Positions 1 to 7,801 of a DNA stretch of 42,008 nucleotides are shown here, piece by piece. A model generated the notes under the pieces. It was not told the DNA's origin. It ran no database searches and saw only the letters and a program-made list of their open reading frames with translations. The stretch covers positions 1 to 42,008 of the forward strand of contig CALUQR010000012.1 of NCBI GenBank assembly GCA_944322965.1, given 5' to 3'. The first letter of the stretch is position 1. Each line of letters opens with the position of its first letter. This DNA comes from Vulcanimicrobiota bacterium (GTDB lineage: Bacteria > Vulcanimicrobiota > Xenobia > Xenobiales > Xenobiaceae). Made by a program: the position numbers and the translations under genes.

Positions 1-3000
1 TGGTAAGCGCCTTCGTATTGGGCCTCGCCCTCTAAAGACTGGACCTCGGCTGCGGGTTCGGCTACCGATTCCCCTATCTCAGCGTATTGAGGCTCCTGGT
101 GGACTACAGGTTCTACTTCTGGCTCTACGACGGCCGCTTCCGTCTCCCCCACAGAGGTCGGTTGTACCGGCTCTTCTACCGCCGCAGCTACCTCGCTGGC
201 GTGTTCTTTGGCCTGTTTAGAAGCTCTCCTAGCCCTCTTAATGCGCTCCTGTAAAGCCGAAGTGCGCGACTTATTGGCTGAACGCAGGGCGGGGCGGGGC
301 GGCTCGGGAGCGGCTTCGCTACTCACTACTCCCGCGGCATCCTCGCGTACCTGCTCTAATGAGCGCGAGATACCGCCCATAATGGCGCGCGTCTTCTTAT
401 CCTTGCGGGCCGCGCGACCACTCAAGCGGTGATGATCGCCAGTCTCTTCGCTACTAGTCTCCGCCTCGGCGCCGCCTTCAGCTCGCATACGCGCCATGCG
501 CGCCGATAAGCCGTCATTGCCCAATAATTTGCTCCGACTAGGGGCGGCTTCCGCTTTACGCTCCGCCCGCTCGCGCCCCTTACGGCGCATACCGGTAGCC
601 GAGACCCCTCGCAAGTCCATGGCGCTGGGCGCGGAGGGAGCTTCCTCCGCCTCGCGCGCCTCTTCTTCCGCACTGACGTTCAAAGGTTGCGCCTCCTCTA
701 CGCTCTCTGCGGGGGCCGCCTCTTCCTCTTGGGGAGCGTGATACTCCTCAGTGGAATGCTCTTCCCAGTTAGCATACTCCCCGCCCCAGGCCTGCTCAAC
801 ATTCTCCTCTAAAGCCGGTTCTACCACACTAGGGCTCTCCTCAGCGGGGACCTCTACTTCTTCGGCAGGTTGATAAGAGCCGACAAACTCCGACTCCTCC
901 GCCTGCGCCGGCAAGGCCTCATACCCCTGGGCTCCAGACTCTTCCGAGGGCTCGGCAAAATGGTGGAACTCACCTTCCCCGCCGCCCTGCTCCTCCGCGT
1001 AGGTCTCCATCTGATATCCTTCCACATCGTAAGCTTGGTAGTCCGCCTCAGGGTAAACCTCTTCTACGGGGAATTTTGCCTCTTCCCCGTACTGGCCATA
1101 CTCTTCGCTATAGTCAGAAGGGGCTGAGGAAGGTTGGAACGAGAATTCACCCGAGGGCTGGGAAACCGCCACGGTATTGTGCAGCTCGGGATTTACTTCG
1201 TCAGCCCAATTTTGGGCTTCCTCATATCCGCCCGTCCACTCTTCTTCGTAAGGCTGAGGATCGGGGGGTAAGGTTTCTGAAGCGTACCCGCCCTCTCCAC
1301 TCTGAAAATCGTACCCTCCGTAGAGCGTCTCTTCAGAGGCGGGAACGTACTCCGTTACCTCTCCCGGGAGTGGCTCAACCTCTTCGTAGGGCTGTTCTAC
1401 GGAAGCGGCCCCCTCCGCTTCATCCGCTCTGTAAGGGGCGCCCTCTTCCAGGTACCCTTCCGGCTCATTGAAATGGGCCTCAGCCCCTAAGTATTCGCCC
1501 TCATCCTCTACGGGCGGAAGCTCCACCTCCTCCGAATAAGGCTCGGGGACTACTTCTGGAGTATACTCTTGGGGTTCAACCTCTAACTCGGGTTCTATCC
1601 CTTGCGCTTCCGGCAAGACCTCTTCCACTATAGGCTCAGCCGGTTCCGCAGACGCCTCCGCTAGGGGAGCCTCCTCTTCCTCTTTATGTAAGCTGAGGGG
1701 AGGGGCTTCCACTTCCGGAGCGGCTTCCTCTACGACCTCCTCCACGGGAGGAGCGGCGGCTTCCTCTACCTCTTTTTTCTTCTTGCGGCTGAGAGTCTTC
1801 TTACCTCCCAAGGCGGGCTTGCCGCCTAAGCTCATCTTGCCGCCTCCTAAAGACTTTAAACCGGCCTTCATTAAGCCCGGCCGCGGCGAGCCCGGCCCCT
1901 CCTCATCTCCGCCCAGAACGGGCTTACCTCCCAGACCCGGCTTAGCCCCGCCCTTAGTCATTAGACCGGCGCGAGCGCTGCCGCCCTTGGAGATTAACCC
2001 TGAGCGAGCGCCGCCCTCAGCCCCCTTGCCCTTCTTGCCTTTCTTTCCCTTACCGCCTTTACCCTTAGCGACGGGTTGCAAACCGCCATCATCGGGCGTC
2101 ACCGGAGCGCCCAAATTAGTCAACTCGCGCGTAGCGGTGGGATTATTATTGTCGAAATACAGGACCCGCTGGTAGAGAGAGATGGCCTTTTCAGGTTGAT
2201 GGGCGCGCAAATAGAGATTGGCCGCACTGAGGTAACTCTTAATAGCCTGCTCCCCATTACCTTGCAGCTGATAGACCTCTCCCAACTTCTCTTGGGCTTG
2301 CACGAAGTCGGGCGTCATGGCGACTATCTTGCGATAGGCCAAAGCCGCCTGATCGAGATCGCCCTTCCGCTGGCAGACGTCGCCCAGAGCGAACATAACT
2401 TCCGTATTTTCGAAATTAAACTTCAAGGTGTTGCGGAATTGGCGCTCCGCCTCATCCCAGCGTTCCAATTTAACGAAGAGCTCCCCCAAATGGAAGATGG
2501 AGTTAGAGTCATTATTATTGACGACTAAGACGCGCTGGATGGCGTCGATGGCCTTGTCGTACTCCCCTTGGGCCTCGTACAGATCCGCTACTTGACGATA
2601 GCGCGAAGCCCCCTGCTCCACTTGGCCGCTCTGAATGTACATCTCCGCCACTTCGCGGCCGACCTCTACATTTTGGGGGTCGTCGCGCAAAACGGACTGT
2701 AATAATTCTAGGGCTTTGTCGCTCTCATCTAACTCTGCATAAAGGCGAGCCAACTCCGTAGAGCGCGCAATCACCTCCGGCATATCCCCCAGAGAGCGGT
2801 ACATCTTGATGAGCTCTTGGCGAACTTCGATCGATTCCGGCACTAAGAGGAGGAGCTGATTGGCGACTTGGACGGCGTTTTCTATATCCTGGCGATTAAT
2901 AAAGACGCGCATTAAGCGCAGGTTACTCTCTATAACCGACTTAAACTTGCCTCGCACCGCATAGAGCCTGGCTAACTGGCGGCAGGCCTCATCATTATCT

Positions 3001-3107
3001 ATATCTTGCTCCAGAACTTTGGAGTATAGCTCAATGGCTTCATCCCAACTGTGATTGTCAGCAGAAGTTCGGGCCTCTTCCATCAACCCGGTCACGGTAT
3101 CAGCCAC
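1..3107 (-). CDS. Large TPR-repeat protein with basic linker and acidic tail (partial, 3' end outside window)
   Basis: Reading the minus strand from a GTG at 3107 gives an uninterrupted frame of 1035 codons to the window edge. The start is supported by AAGGTGG nine or so bases upstream and by an in-frame TAA directly before the GTG. Residues 1 to about 335 look like tandem TPR units (patterns such as WDEAIELYSKVLEQ and FVQAQEKLGEVYQL). Residues about 340-440 are a Gly/Lys linker with repeated LGGKP and KGG words. The next 400 or so residues are Glu/Pro/Tyr-rich and strongly acidic, followed by a basic patch (RRKGRERAERK) and more acidic sequence. No signal peptide is seen. TPR proteins are protein-binding scaffolds. 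Its place just downstream of pilQ suggests, but does not prove, a pilus or envelope role. The acidic tail matches no domain I recognise. Confidence 0.85.
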   Translation of the reverse strand, partial: MADTVTGLMEEARTSADNHSWDEAIELYSKVLEQDIDNDEACRQLARLYAVRGKFKSVIESNLRLMRVFINRQDIENAVQVANQLLLLVPESIEVRQELIKMYRSLGDMPEVIARSTELARLYAELDESDKALELLQSVLRDDPQNVEVGREVAEMYIQSGQVEQGASRYRQVADLYEAQGEYDKAIDAIQRVLVVNNNDSNSIFHLGELFVKLERWDEAERQFRNTLKFNFENTEVMFALGDVCQRKGDLDQAALAYRKIVAMTPDFVQAQEKLGEVYQLQGNGEQAIKSYLSAANLYLRAHQPEKAISLYQRVLYFDNNNPTATRELTNLGAPVTPDDGGLQPVAKGKGGKGKKGKKGKGAEGGARSGLISKGGSARAGLMTKGGAKPGLGGKPVLGGDEEGPGSPRPGLMKAGLKSLGGGKMSLGGKPALGGKKTLSRKKKKEVEEAAAPPVEEVVEEAAPEVEAPPLSLHKEEEEAPLAEASAEPAEPIVEEVLPEAQGIEPELEVEPQEYTPEVVPEPYSEEVELPPVEDEGEYLGAEAHFNEPEGYLEEGAPYRADEAEGAASVEQPYEEVEPLPGEVTEYVPASEETLYGGYDFQSGEGGYASETLPPDPQPYEEEWTGGYEEAQNWADEVNPELHNTVAVSQPSGEFSFQPSSAPSDYSEEYGQYGEEAKFPVEEVYPEADYQAYDVEGYQMETYAEEQGGGEGEFHHFAEPSEESGAQGYEALPAQAEESEFVGSYQPAEEVEVPAEESPSVVEPALEENVEQAWGGEYANWEEHSTEEYHAPQEEEAAPAESVEEAQPLNVSAEEEAREAEEAPSAPSAMDLRGVSATGMRRKGRERAERKAEAAPSRSKLLGNDGLSARMARMRAEGGAEAETSSEETGDHHRLSGRAARKDKKTRAIMGGISRSLEQVREDAAGVVSSEAAPEPPRPALRSANKSRTSALQERIKRARRASKQAKEHASEVAAAVEEPVQPTSVGETEAAVVEPEVEPVVHQEPQYAEIGESVAEPAAEVQSLEGEAQYEGAY

Positions 3108-3196
3108 TTAATCGCACCACCTTTTAGACGACTTTACCAATCATCTCTCCCTCTAGTCTTCGCCAATCCCCACCCAGATGGCCGTCCCTCCAGAGA

Positions 3197-3279
3197 GGCA
3201 ACCCTATGCTACCGCCCAAGACCTCAGAAAGAGCCTAAATAGGCAGGCGCTTTCGTTTTCTAGAGCTATAGTTCCTGCC
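3197..3279 (-). ncRNA. Candidate structured RNA leader of the TPR gene (riboswitch-like)
   Basis: On the minus strand this leader segment can fold as follows. An outer helix pairs GGCA and AAC with GTTGCC. A GAAAG/CTTTC helix encloses a GCCTA/TAGGC hairpin. GCGCC inside can pair with GGGCG outside, which would make a pseudoknot. The same order of elements recurs in the pilM leader at 9027-9096 with a different hairpin sequence. Partial likeness to the c-di-GMP-I (GEMM) consensus is seen (GGCA, ACG-AAAGC, GGTAGC, GGGTTGCC), but the conserved ACGCAAAGC lacks a C and no GNRA loop is obvious. The function is inferred; it lies about 90 nt upstream of the GTG start. Confidence 0.4.
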
Positions 3280-3318
3280 CTCACTAGGGGGAGGAATAGG
3301 CACACCGCTCCCAAGAGC

Positions 3319-3354
3319 AGAGTCCCGCTCCCCTGCTTAGGGGAGCGGGACTCT
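3319..3354 (-). terminator. Hairpin terminator after pilQ
   Basis: This is a perfect 15-bp inverted repeat (AGAGTCCCGCTCCCC and its complement) with a 6-nt loop, lying 29 nt beyond the pilQ stop. No T-run follows on the minus strand, so it may act with Rho or as a 3' stabilising hairpin rather than as a classical intrinsic terminator. Confidence 0.7.
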
Positions 3355-3382
3355 AACTCAGTTAGTCTCTACAGCTAGCGAC

Positions 3383-5380
3383 TTAGTCCATCATGTGCGG
3401 AGTGACCATGAAGACCACTTCACTGCGGCTAGAGTCGTTGCTCTCGTAGCGGAAGAGAGCGCCAATAATAGGCAGGTCTCCCAAGAGAGGCAACTTAGAG
3501 ACGGAGTGACTCTCAGAGTCGCTGATCAAACCACCGAGTACGATGGTGTCGCCATCCTTGACGCGCACTTTCGATTTCGCAGTGCGCTCGTAGGTGATAG
3601 GATACTGGTTGTTGACCAGGGCGCCGGCGGAAGAGGTGGTGGGGGTCACTTCGACGATGATGTGACCGTCATCCTTAACCTCGGGCTTGGCTTCCAGGCG
3701 GGTACCGATATCGACATACTGGACCTGGAACTGACCAGCGCGCGGATCGTAGAATACGATGGGATAACGCTGACCGACGTAGACTTCAGCTTCCTCGCCG
3801 CTCTGAGTGGCGATACGAGGGGAGGCCAAAACCTTAGAGTCGGAGTTCTCAATCACGAAGGAGAGAGCGGCTTTGATCAGCAAGGGAGAGCGGCCGAAGG
3901 TCCCGATATTGAAGGCGGTAATATCGCCAGGCGATACTTGGCCATTATCATTGAGAGTCCCTAGCTGGAACTCTTCGTTGGTGATCATACTAGTGTCACT
4001 GTAGAAGAGGGAGGGTACAATTTCAGCGAAGGTGGTATTGAAGACGCCCATAGCTCCGGCGTCATCGCTCCACTGCACGCCTAAGCGCTTGGCGCCGGTC
4101 TCAGTGAGCTCTACTACCTTGAAATCTAACATTACCTGACGCAGAGGGCGATCGATATTAGCCAAGACTTCCTGGACCTGCTCGATCTGGGCGTCGCTAC
4201 CCTCGACGATCAAGATACCCATGCGGGGGTCTAAGTTGAGGCCTACGCCCGGAACCAGGCTAGCCACTAACTTTTGGATATCCTCGGCCTTCCCGTAGTT
4301 GACGGTAATATACTCGCGCCGGGGAGCGGGCGGAGGAGCGGGCAACTGGTCCAAGTTGGGGAGCTTGCTCTTAATCTCGCGCAGCTCGCTCTTGGTGCCC
4401 TTAGCATAGAAACCATTGATGGTGGGGTGGGGGGTGAAGACGACATCGGGATACTGACCCTTCAAGAACTCAATAATCCCGGCCGCCGGAGCGGCTTCCA
4501 GAATGAACTCCTGCTCCGTCAAATTGCGGCGCACGGCGCTGGACTTCGTCTTGGGGGTCAAGATGTTGTCCGCAATCGTCTGCAACTTCTCGGGAGTAGC
4601 TACGATGACCGTATTATCTACGATCTTGTAGTCGTAAGGGGTCTCCTGCATCTTGAGGACCAGAGCCAGAGCGCCCTCAGGCTGGACGTTGCGCAGGGTG
4701 ACGGTGACCGAGCCTTGGACATCGGGACCGACGTAGACGTTGCGCCCCATCTCGCGCGCTAAGAATTTCACGATGTACACTAAGTCCGCATTGACGAACT
4801 CCATGTTCACCACTTTCACTCTCTTCTTAGCTACCGGACGACGGGCCTGAGCCTTCTTAGCGGCCTTCTTAGAAGCCACAACCTTGCGGGGGGCCACTTT
4901 ATTGCCGGCCTTAGCCTGGGCGACTTGTGCTTTCGCTACTTTCGCACTGGCCACTTCATCACGGGAGAAGGCGACGCTGACGCCCTTATTCTCCGCTAAG
5001 GCGTTGCAATAGCTAACCTTGGGGTTGTCGCTCACGTTGATGCGCACTAATACTACATCAGCCGAAGCTTGGGAGACTACGATACTCTGCAACAGACCGG
5101 TATTTACGTTCTGGTTGCGCTTTACGCTCTTGCCGACCTTGGCCGGGGCGATCTCTACGCACAGAGCCTTGTCAGTCTTAATCTGTTTATATTTTACGGG
5201 TGCACTAGCGTCGGCCACGACTTTGATAATACCTTTGGAATTATCTAAGCTGTAGTTGACGCTGTTAATGGTCGCAGCATTGCCTTGAGCTGTCGCTGCC
5301 GTCATCGCCGAGAGCCATAGTCCCACGGTCGCCAGGCACGCGAACAGAAGCTGAATGCTTCTACGCTTGGACGAGAGCAT
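3383..5380 (-). CDS. pilQ: Type IV pilus secretin PilQ
   Basis: PilQ forms the outer-membrane ring through which the pilus passes. The 665-aa product has a signal peptide (basic MLSSKRRS, hydrophobic core, cleavage near TAQG). An AMIN-like domain follows (about 35-130), then a Lys/Ala-rich linker, a secretin/TonB short N-terminal domain (VNMEFVNADLVYIVKFLAREMG), an N1-type repeat and the C-terminal secretin domain (LASPRIATQSGEEAEVYVGQ, VTPTTSS, GGLISD). The ATG at 5380 is chosen over upstream GTG/ATG codons at 5410/5407 because AGGAGGTGG precedes it at good spacing. It ends the pilMNOPQ set but is separated from pilP by 238 nt containing an inverted repeat, so it may be partly independently expressed. 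Confidence 0.95.
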   Translation of the reverse strand: MLSSKRRSIQLLFACLATVGLWLSAMTAATAQGNAATINSVNYSLDNSKGIIKVVADASAPVKYKQIKTDKALCVEIAPAKVGKSVKRNQNVNTGLLQSIVVSQASADVVLVRINVSDNPKVSYCNALAENKGVSVAFSRDEVASAKVAKAQVAQAKAGNKVAPRKVVASKKAAKKAQARRPVAKKRVKVVNMEFVNADLVYIVKFLAREMGRNVYVGPDVQGSVTVTLRNVQPEGALALVLKMQETPYDYKIVDNTVIVATPEKLQTIADNILTPKTKSSAVRRNLTEQEFILEAAPAAGIIEFLKGQYPDVVFTPHPTINGFYAKGTKSELREIKSKLPNLDQLPAPPPAPRREYITVNYGKAEDIQKLVASLVPGVGLNLDPRMGILIVEGSDAQIEQVQEVLANIDRPLRQVMLDFKVVELTETGAKRLGVQWSDDAGAMGVFNTTFAEIVPSLFYSDTSMITNEEFQLGTLNDNGQVSPGDITAFNIGTFGRSPLLIKAALSFVIENSDSKVLASPRIATQSGEEAEVYVGQRYPIVFYDPRAGQFQVQYVDIGTRLEAKPEVKDDGHIIVEVTPTTSSAGALVNNQYPITYERTAKSKVRVKDGDTIVLGGLISDSESHSVSKLPLLGDLPIIGALFRYESNDSSRSEVVFMVTPHMMD

Positions 5381-5618
5381 TGGTTTTACCCACCTCCTAT
5401 TGGCCATCACGTTCTCTTAAGAACTTAATTACTGGAAACATACGTTCCCTTCCGAGGGTGTTGATCCACTATTTCCCAAGATCAGAGAATTCCATTCCTC
5501 CAACTTTTGGCAAAGGAGCGAACCTTCCTGCCGCCGGACAGACACCCTCGAAGGCCTGACCGTGCTGCATAATATATTTTGAAAACCTTCTCTAAGAGAA
5601 TCTAAAGCTAAGAGCTAA
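5381..5618 (-). promoter_or_regulatory. Long pilP-pilQ intergenic leader with inverted repeat
   Basis: This is a 238-nt non-coding stretch inside an otherwise tight operon. It holds an inverted repeat (CCTTCCGAGGGTGT at 5448-5461 against ACACCCTCGAAGG at 5542-5554), a smaller hairpin between GGCA and TGCC near 5512-5535, and an AT-rich patch (TATATTAT on the minus strand near 5569-5577) that could be a -10 element. No good -35 is seen. A structured leader or internal promoter controlling secretin level is likely, but which one is unknown. Confidence 0.4.
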
Positions 5619-6416
5619 CTACGAGCGCCGCTTCTCAGCTCCAAAACTCTCTTTCTCTAAAGAGTAGAGGAACTTATGCTTCGTTCCCAACCCGATCGTC
5701 ACCGTCTTAGCGTAAGGATCGATCCCTAAGATGCGATACTTATCGACGCGATCGCCTACGGAAACCAGACGAGTCTGCTTGCCGTCGCTAATCATCGCCG
5801 AGTACCCGGCACCGCCGCGCACAATACCGTTGACAGAGATCTTAGGTTTCACGATCTTTACCGCCTGCTTCTTGGCAGCTTGTTTAGCTTTGGCCTTTTT
5901 GGCCTCCGCCAACTTAGCTTGACTGCGCAAGAAGGCCGCTCTTTCAGCGGCGGTCATCGCCGCTAAACGATCTTGGACAGAGCCGGTCACTAACAGGTTG
6001 CGGAAGGGATCGCGGACGATCGCCTTGCGCTTCACGGGAGCCCGCTCAGGCTTCTTATTAGCCTGTTTCTCAGCTTCGGCTACCGCCTTCTTAGCTCTCT
6101 CGATGGCGGGATCTACGGTTTCAGTCGTACCGTCGCCAGTACCCTCGCCTACGCTCGCTTCACCGGCCTCCGTGACCTCGCTACCCTCAGCCATGGCTAC
6201 CTCTTCAGTGGCGCCGCTTTCGGCGGGAGCAGCCTCCCCTTCAGCTTCGCTGGGCGTAGCGCTCTGAGAGATCTCTACCTCGCTGCTGACGGGAGCATTA
6301 GCCGTTTCCTCAGGCTCGCTACCTCCACCGCAGGCCGCGCACACAGCCAACATAGCGGAGAGAGCCAGTACCTTACAACCCTTTTGAGCTAAAGAGCCGA
6401 ATTTGGGCAGGTTCAT
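5619..6416 (-). CDS. pilP: Type IV pilus lipoprotein PilP
   Basis: PilP is an inner-membrane lipoprotein that links the PilN/PilO complex to the PilQ secretin. This 265-aa protein starts with a lipoprotein-type signal (hydrophobic stretch to LAVCAACGGG; lipidation on Cys26 or Cys29). A Glu/Ala/Ser-rich acidic linker follows (about 33-105), then a Lys-rich middle (KAKAKQAAKKQ), then a PilP beta-domain (VNGIVRGGAGYSAMI, TRLVSVGDRVDKYRILGID). It is longer than typical PilP (about 170-180 aa) because of the low-complexity linkers. The ribosome binding site GGGAGG lies in the last codons of pilO, so the two genes are coupled. Confidence 0.88.
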   Translation of the reverse strand: MNLPKFGSLAQKGCKVLALSAMLAVCAACGGGSEPEETANAPVSSEVEISQSATPSEAEGEAAPAESGATEEVAMAEGSEVTEAGEASVGEGTGDGTTETVDPAIERAKKAVAEAEKQANKKPERAPVKRKAIVRDPFRNLLVTGSVQDRLAAMTAAERAAFLRSQAKLAEAKKAKAKQAAKKQAVKIVKPKISVNGIVRGGAGYSAMISDGKQTRLVSVGDRVDKYRILGIDPYAKTVTIGLGTKHKFLYSLEKESFGAEKRRS

Positions 6417-6422
6417 ATCTAC

Positions 6423-7091
6423 TTAACCTCCCTCTCTCATATACGCTGTGATGGGGATCTGAATCGTCAAGACCGGACTCTTCCCGCCGCTCTTCTTATC
6501 CGAAGTGTCGGGGGTGAGCGCAATCTTATTGATAGTTACCAGACGCTCCAAGCGCAAGTCGCCTAATTGATAGAGGAACTCGATCAAGGTGGCGTAACGC
6601 CCTCTCATAGTCATCTGGAAAGTACGAGTAGGGAACTTCTTCAGGACGGCCGGCTGACCATCCTCGCCCTCCTCGCCCTCGCCTTCGCTACTAGAAGAGC
6701 CGCTCTTAGCCGTCTCACTGGTCAGAGCGCCGGGCGTAATAGAGATAATTTCAAAAGAGTTATCGCCTAAGCGGTATCCCTCTTCCGTGGTTAATTTCTC
6801 AACCTCTTTGATATAGTTCGCTACAAACAACTCAGCCTTTTCAGGGACTAAGTTAGTCTGAATGACCCGGGCCAATTCCTGCTCTAATTCCACCTTGCGA
6901 GCGGTGAGGGCGGGCAACTGGGCGACCAACTTGCGCTGTTCCTGCAGCTCCGTCTCCTTCTCAGCAATAGTAGCTTCGTGAGTCTCAATATCTTTATATT
7001 TCTGATCCCAGTCGAGCATCCAGAATAAAGTCACAATAATGGCGATCGCCAGAAAGGCTACGAGGAGCTTTATAGATGCATTCGCGTTCAT
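6423..7091 (-). CDS. pilO: Type IV pilus assembly protein PilO
   Basis: PilO pairs with PilN in the inner-membrane alignment complex. The 222-aa product has a short cytoplasmic N-terminus, one membrane segment (about 8-28, LLVAFLAIAIIVTLFWML), a coiled coil (YKDIETHEATIAEKETELQE onwards) and a periplasmic ferredoxin-like domain (FQMTMRGRYATLIEFLYQLGDLRLERLVTI). An insert rich in Ser, Gly and Glu (SGSSSSEGEGEEGEDG) interrupts the periplasmic domain. AGGAGG precedes the ATG. It sits between pilN (9-nt gap) and pilP (6-nt gap). Confidence 0.9.
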   Translation of the reverse strand: MNANASIKLLVAFLAIAIIVTLFWMLDWDQKYKDIETHEATIAEKETELQEQRKLVAQLPALTARKVELEQELARVIQTNLVPEKAELFVANYIKEVEKLTTEEGYRLGDNSFEIISITPGALTSETAKSGSSSSEGEGEEGEDGQPAVLKKFPTRTFQMTMRGRYATLIEFLYQLGDLRLERLVTINKIALTPDTSDKKSGGKSPVLTIQIPITAYMREGG

Positions 7092-7100
7092 CGTTGCCTC

Positions 7101-7739
7101 CTAACTCTCTTGGTCTGCGGAAGCTTCCTTAGATTCAGCCTTTTCAGGCTTATCCTCGGCGATACCAGCGGCCTCGTCGGGATCGTAGGTAGCTTCGATT
7201 TGGAATGTAAAGCCAGTACCGGTATTCTCGACCTGAGTCTTAGCGGTGGAAGCCAAAGAAGCTTCAGTGAAGATCTCCGACTTATCCATATTCTGCATAA
7301 ACTCAGCGATAGTAGCCAAAGGAGCCTTGCCGGGTCTATGGGCAGCGACGCCGCTCATAGTGACCGTCGTCGTCGACGGCTCTACCGACAGGTTAGTTAG
7401 CCACACGTTGTTCGGTAAGACCTTTCCTACTTCGGTCAAGAGATTGGCGTAGCGAACCGGGTCATACTTCAAGTTGGTGACGATCTTAATCTCACCCTCT
7501 AGTCTGGCAATCTGCGATTTGATCTCATTGATAATGGGGAGACTCTGCTCGGTCTTCTTGATTTCTTCTTCAAGCTGAGCGATCTTGGCTAATCTCTCGT
7601 CTACTTTAGACTGTAGATTAGATCCATGCATCACACAACCAACCAGTGCAGCGCAGACAAGCACAAACAATACCGCGACCAACGGGTCGAACGTAAACCT
7701 CTTGCGCTCAGTAGGCAGTAGGTTGACCTTAATGGTCAT
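7101..7739 (-). CDS. pilN: Type IV pilus assembly protein PilN
   Basis: The 212-aa product begins MTIKVNLLPTERK. The INLLP-type motif in the cytoplasmic tail is what binds PilM in known systems. One membrane segment follows (about 20-40, PLVAVLFVLVCAALVGCVM), then a coiled coil (LAKIAQLEEEIKKTEQ) and a periplasmic domain (LPNNVWLTNLSVEP...ATYDPDE). The acidic/Lys tail EKAESKEASADQES looks disordered. GGGAGGTG precedes the ATG. pilM ends 62 nt upstream. Confidence 0.92.
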   Translation of the reverse strand: MTIKVNLLPTERKRFTFDPLVAVLFVLVCAALVGCVMHGSNLQSKVDERLAKIAQLEEEIKKTEQSLPIINEIKSQIARLEGEIKIVTNLKYDPVRYANLLTEVGKVLPNNVWLTNLSVEPSTTTVTMSGVAAHRPGKAPLATIAEFMQNMDKSEIFTEASLASTAKTQVENTGTGFTFQIEATYDPDEAAGIAEDKPEKAESKEASADQES

Positions 7740-7801
7740 CGTACACCTCCCTTTGGAGTATAAGCTTGACTAAGCTCATTGGCCTTCAACATAGACGCCT
7801 C

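Noticed and set aside
208-2528. Plus-strand frames across the first 2.5 kb
   Set aside because: They lie opposite an uninterrupted minus-strand frame of over 1000 codons with clear TPR content, so they are shadows.
3120-3145. Six-codon leader ORF (MIGKVV) before the TPR gene
   Set aside because: Its ribosome site is too close to the ATG and the frame is too short to judge.
3197-3279. Calling the TPR leader a c-di-GMP-I (GEMM) riboswitch outright
   Set aside because: Only parts of the consensus are present; ACGCAAAGC lacks a base and no GNRA loop in the expected place is evident. Kept as an unnamed candidate RNA.
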